This document shows, in pieces, positions 11,241-23,765 of a stretch of 64,000 bases of DNA. The first letter of the stretch is position 1; the number at the start of each line of letters is the position of its first letter. The translations under genes were made by a program, and so were the position numbers. The notes under the pieces are model-generated. The model had not been told where the DNA came from, did not search any database, and worked only from the letters and a program-made list of their open reading frames with translations. This stretch comes from Epiperipatus broadwayi (Eukaryota; Onychophora; Udeonychophora; Euonychophora; Peripatidae), in the NCBI GenBank assembly GCA_028023455.1, contig JAQFVV010012418.1, forward strand, positions 6,073,244-6,137,243, read 5' to 3'.

Positions 11241-13388
11241 GTAGTAAAAAATAAAAGCTTTCTTTCTCTGAATTATTCAAATTTATAGTTAGAGCTTATA
11301 GACTCTAATAAAATGAACATTAGTACCATTATGCAAAGTGATTTAAAAGATCATTAGTCTACCACTGACTCAATGAAGAATTCCAATAATAGAAGATGCT
11401 AAATTAGACTTTACAGCAAATCCAATACTATACATTCTCCTTTTATTGACAGGCCTATTCTTCAGCCATTTATCAGTTCTATTAAACTTTCTTCCTCTAA
11501 AAGATGAGTTTTGTCTTAAATCTTGACAGCCATTTATCCATGAGTGCAGCCCTCCATTGTAGTCTTGAAGAGTTTATCAAGTAAAGTTTGCACCTTCCAA
11601 GTAACTAAGTTTAGAAAAAAATTAGATAGTACTTCCCTTTAATACTACCATTGCTTTTTGCTTTACTACTACTGATATTATTATTACTTCTATTACAGAA
11701 TAGAGTAACCTACTAGGTACAACAACCTAGCCAGACTGTGTGAGATAGACCAATTTTAGACCACATTTTTTAGGCACCTTCCACTTCCATAGTATGAAAG
11801 ATATCCTTAAATACAGCTTCTTAAAATTTTTGCCAGTTGGAACACCTATCTTAAATACACTTCCAAAAGATACATTAGTGACTACACTGTCTCAAATAAA
11901 GATCACAACTAAGGATTATCAGCCTATTAAACCTTTCCTCTTAAGAACTTGAACAAAAAAAAAATATGAAAAAATGAATTAGCATCAGAAATGTTGTGCA
12001 TGTAGTTAAAACATAGAAATATGATGGCACAAACATCCTAGGCCTATAAGATGATAGATTCAATATGACTGGGCCCTACACTGAGTGAAGAAGAATGAGA
12101 GAGACACAAAAAGACTATTTATATCAAAATCAATAATACCCAGTCTTTAATGAACCAACATCTTATCCTATAAAGTAGCAGAGGTATTCTCGGTCTGGTA
12201 CTGTTATGATAGGTGACCTTCATATTTGAAGGTCATTCCAATATCCATCACCTAAGGAATCCATAGGTAGTCTGAGCACAGCATATGACCTAAAAAAATA
12301 ATATAAAAAGTATAAATAGATATATTGTATGTTTATTTAGACTACACAAATGACAAAGAATTATAATTGGCATTTGCTTTTTTTTTTTCCTGAGCAAAAG
12401 CAATTTTATCCATCTGTTGCAATGTAATACTACCTAGTGACAATTCAGTGATGTTAGTCTTAAATTTTAATTTACTGGCATATAGTAAAAAATAATATTT
12501 TTTATGACTTACAAAAGTTTAAGCACTTTAAGGCAAGGTTTATCTCTGCATAGTTCCAATTCTAGTCTATTGCAATAAGTAGTAAAAATAAACAACAATG
12601 TATTTGTATTTGAAATTCCAATATAATTAGTTTTTATAAATTCTGAATAAATTGATTAATGAGTACAAATATATCTTTAAAAAAAAAAAAAAATTTAAAA
12701 TGTTCCAAGTTGTAACTTCTGATGTATTTCCCCACACAAACAAACAAAACAACAAAAACATTATTATTAATTAAAAAACAAATATATTTGAAAATTTGGT
12801 ATCCAAATTATGTAACAGTTCATAAATCATAACAAATAGCACACTTTAGTCATTTTCATAAATTTTCTATAAAAAAATTTCTGTACAGAAACAATTTCTT
12901 ATATAGTTTTCTGGGTAAACAAAACAGATTAAATAAAAAGTGAAATTTGAACAATATTAAAATTACAATATATTGATGAGCAAATTACAATATATTGATG
13001 AGCAAATTCCAGCAAATAATTTTGTAACCTTATCACAAATAAATCCTTAAAAAAAACCCAGTATAAACAATAAATACCCAAGGTATGCCAATATGCTATC
13101 TATAAAGGGAATTTGAAGGTCTATATTCAATTCCCCTCTAATTAAAACTAACTATGAAATATTACTAGAAATTATAATTTCTACTAAACTCCCAGTTTAA
13201 TTGAAAAGTTTACAAAAAAAAAAAATAAATGAATAAGACTGAGTCCAATACAATAGAAAAAGAAGTTGAGAAGGACTCGAAAATTATGATTCTGTATGCA
13301 CGTCTTATTTTTAAAATTTTCAATAGCTAAAAACTAGAAGTTTGGCAAATATACATAAATCAATGTTAATAAAATAATAAACTCTTAC
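11241..13388. other. Non-coding intronic stretch
   Basis: No gene is recognised. The sequence at 11,400-12,300 is less AT-rich than its surroundings and may be an old, unclassified repeat. It contains a short hairpin near 12,218 (arms GACCTTCA and TGAAGGTC). A 22-bp unit is duplicated in tandem at about 12,959-13,003. The right end abuts the exon at 13,389. Confidence 0.4.
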
Positions 13389-13454
13389 CTTGTTTGGAGT
13401 TGTAGGTTCAGAAGAAATGCTATTCTGGTTTTCTGAGCTTGGAGATCTTGGAAT
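13389..13454 (-). CDS. Host gene exon 2 (serine-rich segment), unidentified protein
   Basis: On the minus strand an acceptor (ATATGTTTAG, above 13,454) is followed by 22 complete codons, starting IPRSPSSENQ and ending EPTTPNK, and then the donor GTAAGAGT. Both boundaries are phase 0, matching the exons at 33,478-33,519 and 3,612-3,725. The peptide is rich in Ser, Pro and Asn and looks disordered, with SP and TP sites that resemble proline-directed phosphorylation targets (inference). The IPRS segment shortly after a basic N-terminus weakly recalls the start of golgin-97-type proteins, but similarity over so short a disordered stretch is not evidence of homology. Confidence 0.6.
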
Positions 13455-14039
13455 CTAAACATATACATACACATGTATTAAATATGACTTTACTAATATA
13501 CACACACACATAAAAACTTTGAATTCCTAGAATATATTGCTAACAACCCATACAGAATAAAAATATATTCAATACATTACATTATACATTAAATACATTT
13601 CCTCAATTCATATATATTGAATTAAATTTCTATGTTGCTATAATATCTGTAAAAAACAAATTACAGCATATGGTAGTAAATTACTGGCAAAATACCTATA
13701 TTTTAAGAAATATATTATGGATACAAGTAAACCTATTCTTGGTTTCAATAAAAAAATCATGAGGAATTTGACAATAAATATAGATTTAAAGGCAAAAATT
13801 TAATGATTGACAAAAAGACTTAAAAATGATTGGTGAATTAAAACTGCAAAGGAGATATAGTCATTTGTGACAGTTGTCATTTTATATCTTTTTTATTTGA
13901 GAAATAATATCACAATCTTATTAAATCCAGCAATGGCACACTCACATTTTAATAAAGATAATTTGAACAGGTGGAAGTAGTATTTTCATTATGTTTTGAA
14001 TAATGATACAAAAATTAAAATAAATCCACATTATCTATT
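13455..14039. other. AT-rich intronic stretch
   Basis: Nothing beyond AT-rich DNA and a short CA repeat near 13,500 is seen. Confidence 0.4.
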
Positions 14040-15800
14040 CATTTAGATTTGGACCAAGATATACAATTTAGTGAAATCAAAATAGTTCTTTGTAATCTGA
14101 AATATGGAAAGGCTGCAGGCTCGGATAATTACCTGGAGCAATTTAAAATATTGTGATGATATGTTAACTTCAAAAGTATTGGAATTTTTAAAGAATATAT
14201 GGATCCATGAATCTGATCTTAAGAAAGCTTTTTCTTGTTCCAATTATTAAAAATAAAAAAAAAATAGAAAAAAAAGTAGTAATTATTACTAGAGATTCAA
14301 TATGGTTTTAGAGAAGCCAGAAAAAATATAGACATAGATTTTCTTGCCAGACAAATACAAGAATTGGAAACAAAAAGATTTGGTCAAGGCAATTATTCAA
14401 TTAATCAAACAAGTTTATGGCAATGTTTGAAATTAATTAGTTATCTACCAAAATTTTACAGCTTCTACACGATAAAATAAGAGAAAGTGTTATTATTACA
14501 GAAGGAAAAGTTGAGTTATTTGAAATGAAAACTGGTATCAAACAAAGATGTATATATGTTCCAACATGGTTTTCAATTTTTATGACAATAACCTTGGGAA
14601 CCTATTTATAGATGACTTAATGAAACAGGTATCAAGCTTGATAGTTGAATTTTTAATTCGAATTAAATAAAAGGAAAAATAAAAATTTTATCTACTTGGT
14701 AAATAGATTTACAATATGCTGATGATTGCACTATTTTTTCCAGTCCAAAAGATGATTTACAAAAGGTACATAATGTTTTGAATGCAAATTATAAAGACTA
14801 ATTTAATAATTAATATCAAAAAACTCAAGTCCTAAATTATCAGCCAGTGATTGAAGAAAAATTCTCAGCAACTTTAAACTTGGGTGAATATCAACTTGAG
14901 AATGTAAACCAATTTAAATATCTTGGTAGTTTTATAAATAAAAAAAATGGATTTGGATATTAAGATATGGCACAGACTCCAATGAGCTGCTGCTGCTTGT
15001 AACAAGTTAAAAGATAAGGTATTTCAACACAGAAATTACTACTATAATTAAATTAGTTGTTTGTAGAACTGTTATTTTTACCTAATTTATTATAAGGAAG
15101 TAGAACTTTCATACTCTGTCAATACTAATAATTCTGCATAACACGCTTGTTAGAGAAGTTTAATTTTCTTTATATGTTTATATACATTAAGCGCTTTCAA
15201 AGTTCTTAGACTTTATATTCATAGCTGAGTGCAGGCGAGGGCAATGAGGAGGAGTATTGTAATTTATGCAAATTAGTTTGCACTTCAGAGGTCCTGGCAT
15301 TTTTTTTGTTTTAATTAATTTGTCCATCTTTTTGAAATGGTGAGACAGGTGTCCTTCCTATTTATAGAATTAGTATCATTATTTATAAAGTAGGCCTTTA
15401 ATTATATGCCTATGATCATTTCTTTCTCTACATACTAAACTGGGGTTTCATTTTAAAAATGCTCTATAAAATTTTAAAAAACAATGGCAAGATCATAAAA
15501 TCTATGTTCTTCAACTTGCTGGATGTAATGCTAAGAAGTCCAATGTTGGATAATCACACCTCATTTGATTAGACATGTAAAACAGGGAAACAATACAAGA
15601 ACTTCCTAAAATGTCATTTTATTGTGAACTTCAGCATGGTTTACTGAGGGAGAGATAACCCAGTTTGTTATAAGGTTTATCTAGATGTTTTAAAGAAGTG
15701 CCACACTAAATATTTCCATTGGGAAATTATAGATGAGAAAATAATACTTCGGAGAGTTATAATTGACATGATATTGAAATATTTCAGAAAGAAAAGTTTT
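14040..15800 (+). mobile_element. LINE family 2, plus-strand copy, heavily decayed
   Basis: Scattered frames on the plus strand match the element at 4.8-8.6 kb. They are LDLDQDIQFSEIKIVLCNL near 14,048, QYGFREARKNIDIDFLARQ near 14,300, an intact LQYADDCTIFSS catalytic motif near 14,712, NQFKYLGSFIN near 14,908, and a 3' part near 15,500-15,780 matching the HWAESRMHWR region. Stops and frameshifts are frequent, and a TG/T-rich stretch at about 15,120-15,460 interrupts the homology. The retained YADD shows that this lineage once had an active polymerase. It is distinct from the FADD-type RTE family in this window. Confidence 0.65.
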
Positions 15801-16104
15801 TTTTGTAAAAGTTAAAAGACAGCACAAACAGAGCAACATATTTTATTTATGGTTTTATTTGTGATTAACAGATTGGTTTGTATAGTTATGACAAAATTTT
15901 ACAAGTTTTTTTTGTTCCTTGGAATTGGAATGACCACATTCACTTATAAATAGCCACTGATCTTAAAAAAATTTAAAGAGAGTTGACATTTTGTATTTAT
16001 AAGTAATTTTACAACTTCTACAAGATGATCAATTTGATTACTATCAACATAAAGACCATAAAAATATATAATTTCTGAAATCAACACTATCTATGAGAAG
16101 TCTC

Positions 16105-17705
16105 TATATATTTATTACTAAAAAGAGAGATGACATCATGAAATGAATATCAAGAATTATATAGTAATAAAGAACGTACCTCCTATATCTATTATATCTT
16201 CCGAATTGGCCAGAATTTTAAATGAAGAAGTGAGACATGCAATTAAATTTATAAAGAAAGGAAAGGTTCCAGGTAATGATGGAATTATAATTGATATATT
16301 AAAAGAAGCAGGTGAAGAAATAGAAAAAAAAATAGCAATGTTATATACCAAATGTCTAAATGATAAAAATGTACCAGATGATTGGAAGAATGCAGTATTA
16401 AGATTAATATTTAAAAAAGATGATAAAGAAAATATTAGAAATTACAGACCTATCAGCCTTTTATCAGTTTTATACAAAATTTTTACCAAGATAATTACAA
16501 CTCGTTTACAGAGAACATTGAATTTCCACCAACCAAGAGAACAAGCTGGATTTAAAAGTGGTTTTAGTACAATAGATCACATCCGAGTATTGAGAGAAGT
16601 TATAGAAAGGACAAATGAATACAAGTTGCCATTATGCTTTGGATTTGTAGATTATGAAAAGGCATTTGATTCTACAAACATTTCTTCAGTGATTAAAGCA
16701 TTCGATCATCAAGGTATAAATCCAGGATATTGTCATATTTTAAAGAATATTTATAAAAATGCAACAGCAATAATTACATTACATAATGATACTAGGAAAG
16801 TCAACATTGAGAAGGGTGTAAGACAGGGTAACTCCATATCTCCAAAACTTTTTACAGCAATGCGGCAAGAAATACTTTGTGGATTAAAATGGGAAGCTAA
16901 AGGAGTGAAAGTAAATGGAGATTATTTAAGTCATTTAGATTTTTCAAATTATGTAGTTATTTTTGCAATTAATGCTTTAGAGTTGCAGGAAATGTTGCAG
17001 GAGTTATCAGATAAAAGTAGGAAAGTAGGACTAAAGATAAATGTTAAAAAGACTAAAGTTATGTTTAATGGATTTTCTCAAAATATGAAAATAAAGATTG
17101 ATTATGATGAGTTAGAAGAAGTTAACAGCTACAAATACCTTGGTCAGATTATTAATACAGATGGAAACATAATGGATGAAATAATTCATAGAATTAAACT
17201 TGGTTGGAGTGCTTTTGGTAGAAATAACTTGATATTAAAAGGAAATATGCCTATGTGTTTGAAAATAAAAGTTTTTAGTAAATGTGTTTCACCAGTTCTT
17301 ACTTATGGATCTGAGACTTGGACACTTTATAGAAGAGCAAGACAGAGACTTCAGACTACTCAAAGAAGTATGTAAAGATGCATGTTGGGAGTAACAAGAA
17401 GAGATTGAAAACGCAATATATGGGTAAGAGAACAAACAGGTGATACTGACCTCATTGAAAAAATTAAAAGACAAGTGGAGTTGGGCTGAACACATTGCTA
17501 GAAGAGATGATAATAGATGGACAATTAAAATCTTAAACCGGATTCCAAGAGATTGTAAAAGAACCAGAAAGAGACCTCATGTGAGATGGATGGATGAAAT
17601 AAGAAAGGGTGCAGGAGTGATGTGAAAAGAAGTTAAAGATCGGAGGTGGATTGAACTTGAAGAGACCTTAATCCTGCAGTGGATTGATAATGGTTGATGA
17701 TGATA
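16105..17705 (+). mobile_element. RTE-type LINE copy, 5'-truncated
   Basis: The copy begins near 16,105, within the linker just before the reverse transcriptase (matching the ACTAAAAAGAGAGATGAC block of the longest copy), and runs to the family 3' end GATTGATAATGGTTGATGAT. The endonuclease and 5' untranslated region are absent, as expected after incomplete target-primed reverse transcription. The short GATGAT tail at the 3' end is the simple repeat typical of RTE elements. It lies in intron 1 of the proposed host gene, antisense to it. Confidence 0.85.
16143..17375 (+). pseudogene. RTE reverse transcriptase, long ORF with destroyed active site
   Basis: This 410-codon frame is the longest in the window. 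It covers RT domains in order: GKVPGNDGIIIDILKEAG (about residues 39-56), NYRPISLLSVLYKIFTKII (100-118), GFSTIDHIRVLREVIERT (140-157), FVDYEKAFDS (166-175), VRQGNSISPKLF (228-239), then LDFSNYVVIF (267-276) where the catalytic FADD should be. The two catalytic aspartates are replaced by Asn and Tyr (FADD to FSNY), so the enzyme cannot be active. The frame then continues through KYLGQIINTDGN and LTYGSETWTL to a premature stop at 17,373. The remaining C-terminus follows in other frames (17,440-17,690). The internal ATG start is not biological; it simply follows the truncation point. Confidence 0.85.
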
Positions 17706-17749
17706 TAAAACTTACAATAAAATAATCATTAGATTATATGTTTCAGTAA

Positions 17750-18730
17750 ATATATGTTGGAATACAAGTTTGAACAATATTTAATACATGTTTTATGAAG
17801 TTAAGCTTAAGTATCTCTAAAAATGAAATGTGTATATTAAGTTAAATTGTAACATATGCTATATGGATTACTTGAAAAAGTATATATTTTTAATGTATCT
17901 ATAGTGTGAGAGGTTAGTCTGACTTCTGGCCTGATGGATAGTTGCAATAGGATTGAGCTAAGGTAAAAATTGCACTGAGATAAATATGTAATTTGACAAT
18001 ATATTATAGTGCAATGGATGGTACACCCCTTCATAGGGTATTAAAACGGCTCAAAATATAGTCATTGCCTTGCACAAGTATATTGTAGTAAAAGTTATCA
18101 AAACTGTCGATATGGGCAAGGAAATCAGGTGTTGATATTTCTCTAACACTGTAGATATATTATTCACTGTCAGATGTAAGAATATATTCAGGCTAGGGAT
18201 AATATCTAGCTTAATAAATGACTAGTAAAATTATTAATATATTTCCATAAAATGGTTTGTATCAAAGTTGTGAGTGCAGAAACTTTAAAATCTATCAATT
18301 AAATTATAATAATTTGCTATCAATATATATATATATACTGAACAAATGATAAAGTAATGTGCAAGAGATTGTGATCTGGGCCAAACTGATGAGTGCTGGT
18401 TCAGCACAAAATGCACATCTTGGAGAACATTAATTTTTTTCACATGTCTTTGATTATATGTTTTGATAATGTGTGATAGAATAAAAGTTTGAAAAATATT
18501 TAAATACATATCATATGAAGTTAAGATTAAATGTATAAAACTAAAATTTGTATAGAAAGTTAAATTACATGTTATATGGGTTACTTGAAAAAAGTATATG
18601 TTTCTAAAGTATCTATAATGGGAAAGATTGGTTTCACTTCTGGGCTGATGGATGTTGTAATAGAATTACACTAAGGTGAAAGATGCACTGGGAAATAATA
18701 TAATTTGGTAATATATTTTTACACAATAGT
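17750..18730. repeat. Ancient direct duplication (unit about 725 bp)
   Basis: Positions 17,755-18,015 and 18,478-18,725 are diverged direct repeats. Both contain, in order, TGAAGTTAAG, GGTTACTTGAAAAA or a close variant, GTATCTATA, ACTTCTGG.CTGATGGAT and AAGGT.AAA.TGCACTG. Between them, 18,256-18,480 matches the dispersed repeat at 3,848-4,050. The arrangement could be two copies of one mobile element or an old tandem duplication. No coding potential is seen. Confidence 0.6.
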
Positions 18731-21199
18731 TAGTTATAATAAAATATTCAATACATTACATTTTAGAATCTTTTTTTAAAAGAAAAATAACAAACATTAA
18801 AATTAAAATATCTTAACATGCTTTAAAAGCAACTTCTCTATAATTTTAGTTATTAAAAAAAAAAGAAGTGTACTCTAATAGTTACTAAAAAAAGAAAGAC
18901 AATATTTCAAATATGAAACATGTGTAATGGTATATAAAATGCTGTTACATTATTTTAAAATGAAAATAAAAAGATCGTAAATAAAAATTGATTTATTAAA
19001 AAAAAAAAAAAAAAACTTAACTTAAAAACTGAAAATTAAAAGTTGCTTAACATATATATATCGCACAGATGGGAAACTTTAAAAACTATTTTAAAAATAA
19101 AAGTATTTGAGTTTTTTTTTTTTTGTAAAAAAGTAAAGATGTAAAGATTTGATATTTTTGAAAATAGAAATAGTGTTGATTTCTATAATCTTAGAAAATG
19201 GAAATGATTGTTCTATTAATTAAATGATTGTTTTAAAGTACACTAGCCCTCAGAGCACTCGAATAATTAAATGGTCAGATAAGAGAATAAAAAGAAATTA
19301 AATGACCAATGCAAGCACGAAATGACAGCACGGATCGTAAATGAAACACGAGAAGATTAGTGACGTCTTGCTTGTTGAATCCGAAGATTTGATGATAAGA
19401 GGCTAATAAAAATATAAAAGCCAAATGATTATTATAATTGGGATCTTAGAGCTGACTATTGAAGCAGTAAATCTTAGCTTAAGATTGTGCTTCATGTTTC
19501 TACCTACTACCCGTGGTTAAATCCCTATTTCCCATCCCGCTCCTTTTGTCGTGTATATATATTTCATGTATATATTTGAGATGCACGCCTAAATTATTAA
19601 ATTTAATGTTTCAATAACATGTTTTAAAATTATTATTAATTCTTTTTATCAATTGTTAGTTTTTTTTTTTGTTAAAGTATGATAGATGCGGCTTAAATAT
19701 ATACATAGGAGCAAAACTTACTAACAAAATATTGATGTTTTTAAATATTTATTATATGTCATTTTTAGCTTTTTCTTTTTAAATTGCTTGCTTTTCTATT
19801 AAACTGTATATTTTTTATAAAATCCAATATGGAAGATGTGACTGTTGTTAATTGTCCAAAAATAATTAAGGGTTGATATTGTTTTAATCTGGGCTAGGTA
19901 TTTTTAATTAAAGTTTTACTTAAAAGGGGATTAAGATTAGAGATACTTTTGTTAAAAAACATGTTGTCAAATCTATTTCTAATCTGGAAATAGATTTGAA
20001 TTTATTTTTGGACATTATCTTACAATTGCATCTTCAAAAACAACTGATAAAAGAAAAAGTATAAAATGACTGAATTTTGAATCACAGAGGAGATTAACTA
20101 CTATTGAAAGGAAATTAGCTACTATTGAGAGAACTGATTATAATCGTATTACACGTCGCTTGAAACTTAAATAATGTAGCAGTAAATCCATCACTTCTCG
20201 ACCCTTTTGGGGTCATCATCTTTCGCAGCCGTACCATCCTGCTGCCCAAAAGTGAAAAGCCCGACTCAAGAACTTCAGTGTGCTAATAGAAGCTTGCTGC
20301 CACAGGAAAACTTGCAATATTTTAAATTGAACTCTTAAAACTGCAAGGTAATTTTTCAAGCCATCATCTCAAACTAAACCTAGCCTAAATAATCTATCAA
20401 GATCTCTTTTCATTTATGTTTTTTATATATATATCTGTGAATGTAATTTTGCTCTCAAATGATTTCTTTATATCTAATCCTATCTCATACGCTCTAATTT
20501 TTTTTAAAATTTTGGTGCGGTTAGTTATTTATTACTTGATTTTATATGTATATGCTTTTATTATTATTATTATTATTTTGCTGATCTCAAACAAACTGGT
20601 GAGCTTAATTTATAAAAATCTTTTCTGTCTTTTAAGTAAACTTTCATGAATCAAGTTTATTAATGTTCCCTTAAAATATAACGTATTGTTCCTTAATACG
20701 TTCGCCAGATTGTTTTATGAATCAACATTTTAGGTTCGTTTTTAATATAAAAATTGATTTGTTTAACTCTGAAAATCCAGAACTCAAGCTAATTAACGCT
20801 CTGAAACATTTATTTTATAATTATTTATTAAATTCTGAAAGGCTGACTTATAATTTTTTTTCTATATAACTGCTAATCTTACTTCATTTTTCATACTTTT
20901 AAAATTTCAAATCTTGTATTTAAATATTTCAGTTATTGTAAAACCAACGAAGATGGGATTGTTTTATTTTAAATAGCAGAAAAAGGGATGGGGGAAAATC
21001 TTAATGTTTCTTTTACTAGGTAAAATCTTAACGTATATTTTATTAAATGAAATATTCTCTCTATATATATATTATAATTGCATGGCATATTATAGTATTC
21101 AAACAAGGGTCATTTATTTTTAAAGTAGTAAAATTTATTCAATGTTGTTAACGACATTTATCATTACTGCTTTGCCGACATTTAGCCTCTCTTTGTATA
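18731..21199. other. Non-coding intronic stretch with a few moderately complex patches
   Basis: Mostly AT-rich, with long poly-A and poly-T runs and ATT repeats near 20,560. At 19,300-19,560 the composition is more complex, with a CRE-like TGACGTC near 19,363 and a TATA-like run near 19,412, but no transcript can be assigned. A frame ending in a stop near 20,172 reads RRLTTIERKLATIERTDYNR; it has no upstream support and may be a relic. At 20,190-20,300 a GC-richer patch has no recognisable identity. Confidence 0.35.
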
Positions 21200-23400
21200 T
21201 ATATATGTATTACATGCTTCTAGTCTTCTAATCTGGGGGTTGCGACAAGTTCGAACCCATAGATTTCTTCTCGTACCTCGTTCCATAGATAGTTGAGCTA
21301 TCTGGAACCACATTTATTTCATATAAAATGCCTCTGGTGGTGATCCCGTAAGTTTGGCACATGCTATGCATATTCACTTCGTATAGATAAAAGGCCTCTC
21401 GCGTCAGTTATACCAGCAAAAGTCTGGGCCACGCCATGCCTATCCACTTTTCTCTAAGCACTACCCAAGAAGGGGGTGTGAGATTTCGTTTTTTATCCAG
21501 AAGCACGACCTTTTCCTCTTAGTTATTTTTAGGCTATTATGTCAGCACCGCAAACTTCTTCGTATTATTATTTCTTTTGCTTCATGACCCAGTTTTAATG
21601 CTCTAATATTAAAATTAAGCTTTGCTTAAAAGATATATATAAATGCCAATTACTTCTATTTTATTAATTAAGTTTATTTCAATCATATACAATCTCACCG
21701 TTGTAATTTATATATCTATTTAAGAGTATCTATATGCCTTGGGGAAAATAAAGCGTTCGTCTTACTATCGTTAAAATAATTTTTCATTAAATATTTTGTC
21801 ATCTAATCAAATGTCATTTTCAAATATGTTTTCAAATGTATTTTGTTTATTTTCACGACCTCATTGGCGTGAAAATAATTTATATCATATGTATAATGAA
21901 TTTCGGAACGCTCCTAGAAATATATATGTTAGTCACCATGTTTCAGAACCGTAAATCAAAGCATTAATGGCAGTATTATGTAATTCTTGCTAATATTCGA
22001 TTGGCATTTTAATATTAGAGCCACCAAAGATGTGTGTATGAGAAATAATAGCGTGAATGACGCTATGTAATTATCTACCGCTTGCTCATTCATGCACATA
22101 CTAATGTACTTAATTTATAAATGTAGAATAATTTGTCAGTATATTAAAATATATTATTGTCTAACTTATTTGAGTAGTTCGAATTCCTTTTTCCTCCACT
22201 TCCACATATTACAGCCATGCTTATATATCTTTTAGTTTAGTCATAGTAATAGATGTCTCATTGTCTTCTCAGCTTTGCTAGTCGGCCGGATTAAGATTAA
22301 TTCTCATGTGCCATCACTATTATGTTATTCATTAGGTGTATGATTTGGGGCTTAGAGAGTGGGTTCGAATCCAGGCTGGTTCCTGACCTAAATCTTGGGC
22401 TTGACTGGGTTTGAAGTACATTTTGTGAGTTCCAGCTCATGTTAGATGGATAAACATGTTTTGACCAGCTCACTATGAATATACCGTTATAACTAGCTAT
22501 ACTGCAGATTTTCACGATGTGGAAGTCTGCAATAAATTTAATTTTCCGGACAACCAGCTGAGGCCTCTGGATGACAGTTCCTGACCAAATGCATGGCAAA
22601 TAGCAATTTCATTTCAAAGAAGGACAAACAATTTACGAAAGTGATCATGAAGATGGACCTCTAAATCTGCTCAATCCATAAAGTATGAACTCGTGTTTAT
22701 CTAATAGGAACTTTTTATAAATCTGCAATTAATAGCTGAAAATAAGAACTATTATCTGACTTAAAGAATTTAAAATCAATTATTAATATTTTTTTATGCA
22801 TATGTTTAAGCAATCACTTCCATTTCTCTCCTTTTTTTGTGTTAAGTGTTAATTAAAAATGTATCAAATTAAAGTTAAATTTGTTTATTTTAAAGGGTTA
22901 ATTTCAGGCTATTTGTTTCATGGTTAGGACGATGCTTTTGGAGGGATATATGGGTGTTTATATCAATGTAATGTGAAGCGTGTTTAGCATACAGGGCTAT
23001 GTGCCCAACTAAAAGCATGACCCCAAAGAGGCAGTCATATCGTTGAAATGATCGCAGACGTATTTCCTGCGCCATTAACCCCTTCTAGCTCTATGGACAG
23101 GGATTTATAAGTCAGCAGAAAGACCACTCTCCCCCATACATAGCACTCTTTAATTAATTTATATACATGATTCATTCGCCAGACAGATGCACATTCCTGC
23201 ACTGGTCGAGGATCATGTCCTTCAAATAACATCACACTGTCAGATGCACATTCCTCTCAGCATGATTTTATGCTAGCATCTTCATATTGCATTGGTTGCG
23301 ACTATATATCTGGAAGCAGGCATTGGTTTGGCTACGAACTTTTAGTTTAAGATTGAATGAGTGATTTGATAAGTTTTTTTTAAGTGAGAAATCTATGTAG
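21200..23400. other. Moderately complex stretch, possible SINE-like or unclassified repeats
   Basis: This stretch is clearly less AT-rich than the flanks. At 22,362-22,372 the sequence GGTTCGAATCC is a perfect match to the internal RNA polymerase III B-box of tRNA-derived SINEs, but I do not see a convincing A-box at the usual distance upstream. AGTTCGAACCC near 21,250 is a weaker case. Around 23,185-23,255 the block CAGATGCACATTCCT occurs twice. None of the ORFs in the region (100 codons or fewer) shows a recognisable domain. Confidence 0.35.
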
Positions 23401-23622
23401 CCTATCTATACTCAACATGCTAAAGTAAATATTAAAATGTCCATCTGTGCAGTCTATTTAAAATAGTAATTTAAATTTAAAAATTAATGTTAAAATATAA
23501 ATTTTATTCCTCAATTTTAAATGTGCATTAATAAAATCTGTTGTGTTATTAGTACTGGCAGTGATCTAGTTTATTTTTCTATTCTTTATTAAAAAAATAT
23601 ACTTTAATAAATTAGTTTAAAA

Positions 23623-23765
23623 CCTCTGCTACTCCATGAGCTAGTGGCAAGGGCAAATGATCAATAAAATAAAACTTGGATTTTTAACAGCGCGTATTTG
23701 CCTACTCTATAAATTTTCTAGGTTCGAGTAATCTAGTGGCGCCCTGTATGGTAGATACGATAAGA
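23623..23765 (+). repeat. Dispersed GC-richer repeat, copy 1
   Basis: About 140 bases that recur in opposite orientation at 37,128-37,275. Shared blocks include GAGCTAGTGG, TTTTTAACAGCGCGTAT (one base different in the other copy), CTATAAATTTTC and GGCGCCCTGT. The match covers the whole interval with scattered substitutions. GGTTCGAGTAATC at about 23,720 resembles a pol III B-box, so a SINE is possible. No coding sequence is seen. Confidence 0.6.

Noticed and set aside
20416-20649. 77-codon plus-strand hydrophobic ORF
   Set aside because: Includes translation of an ATT simple repeat (run of isoleucines); no sign of a real gene.
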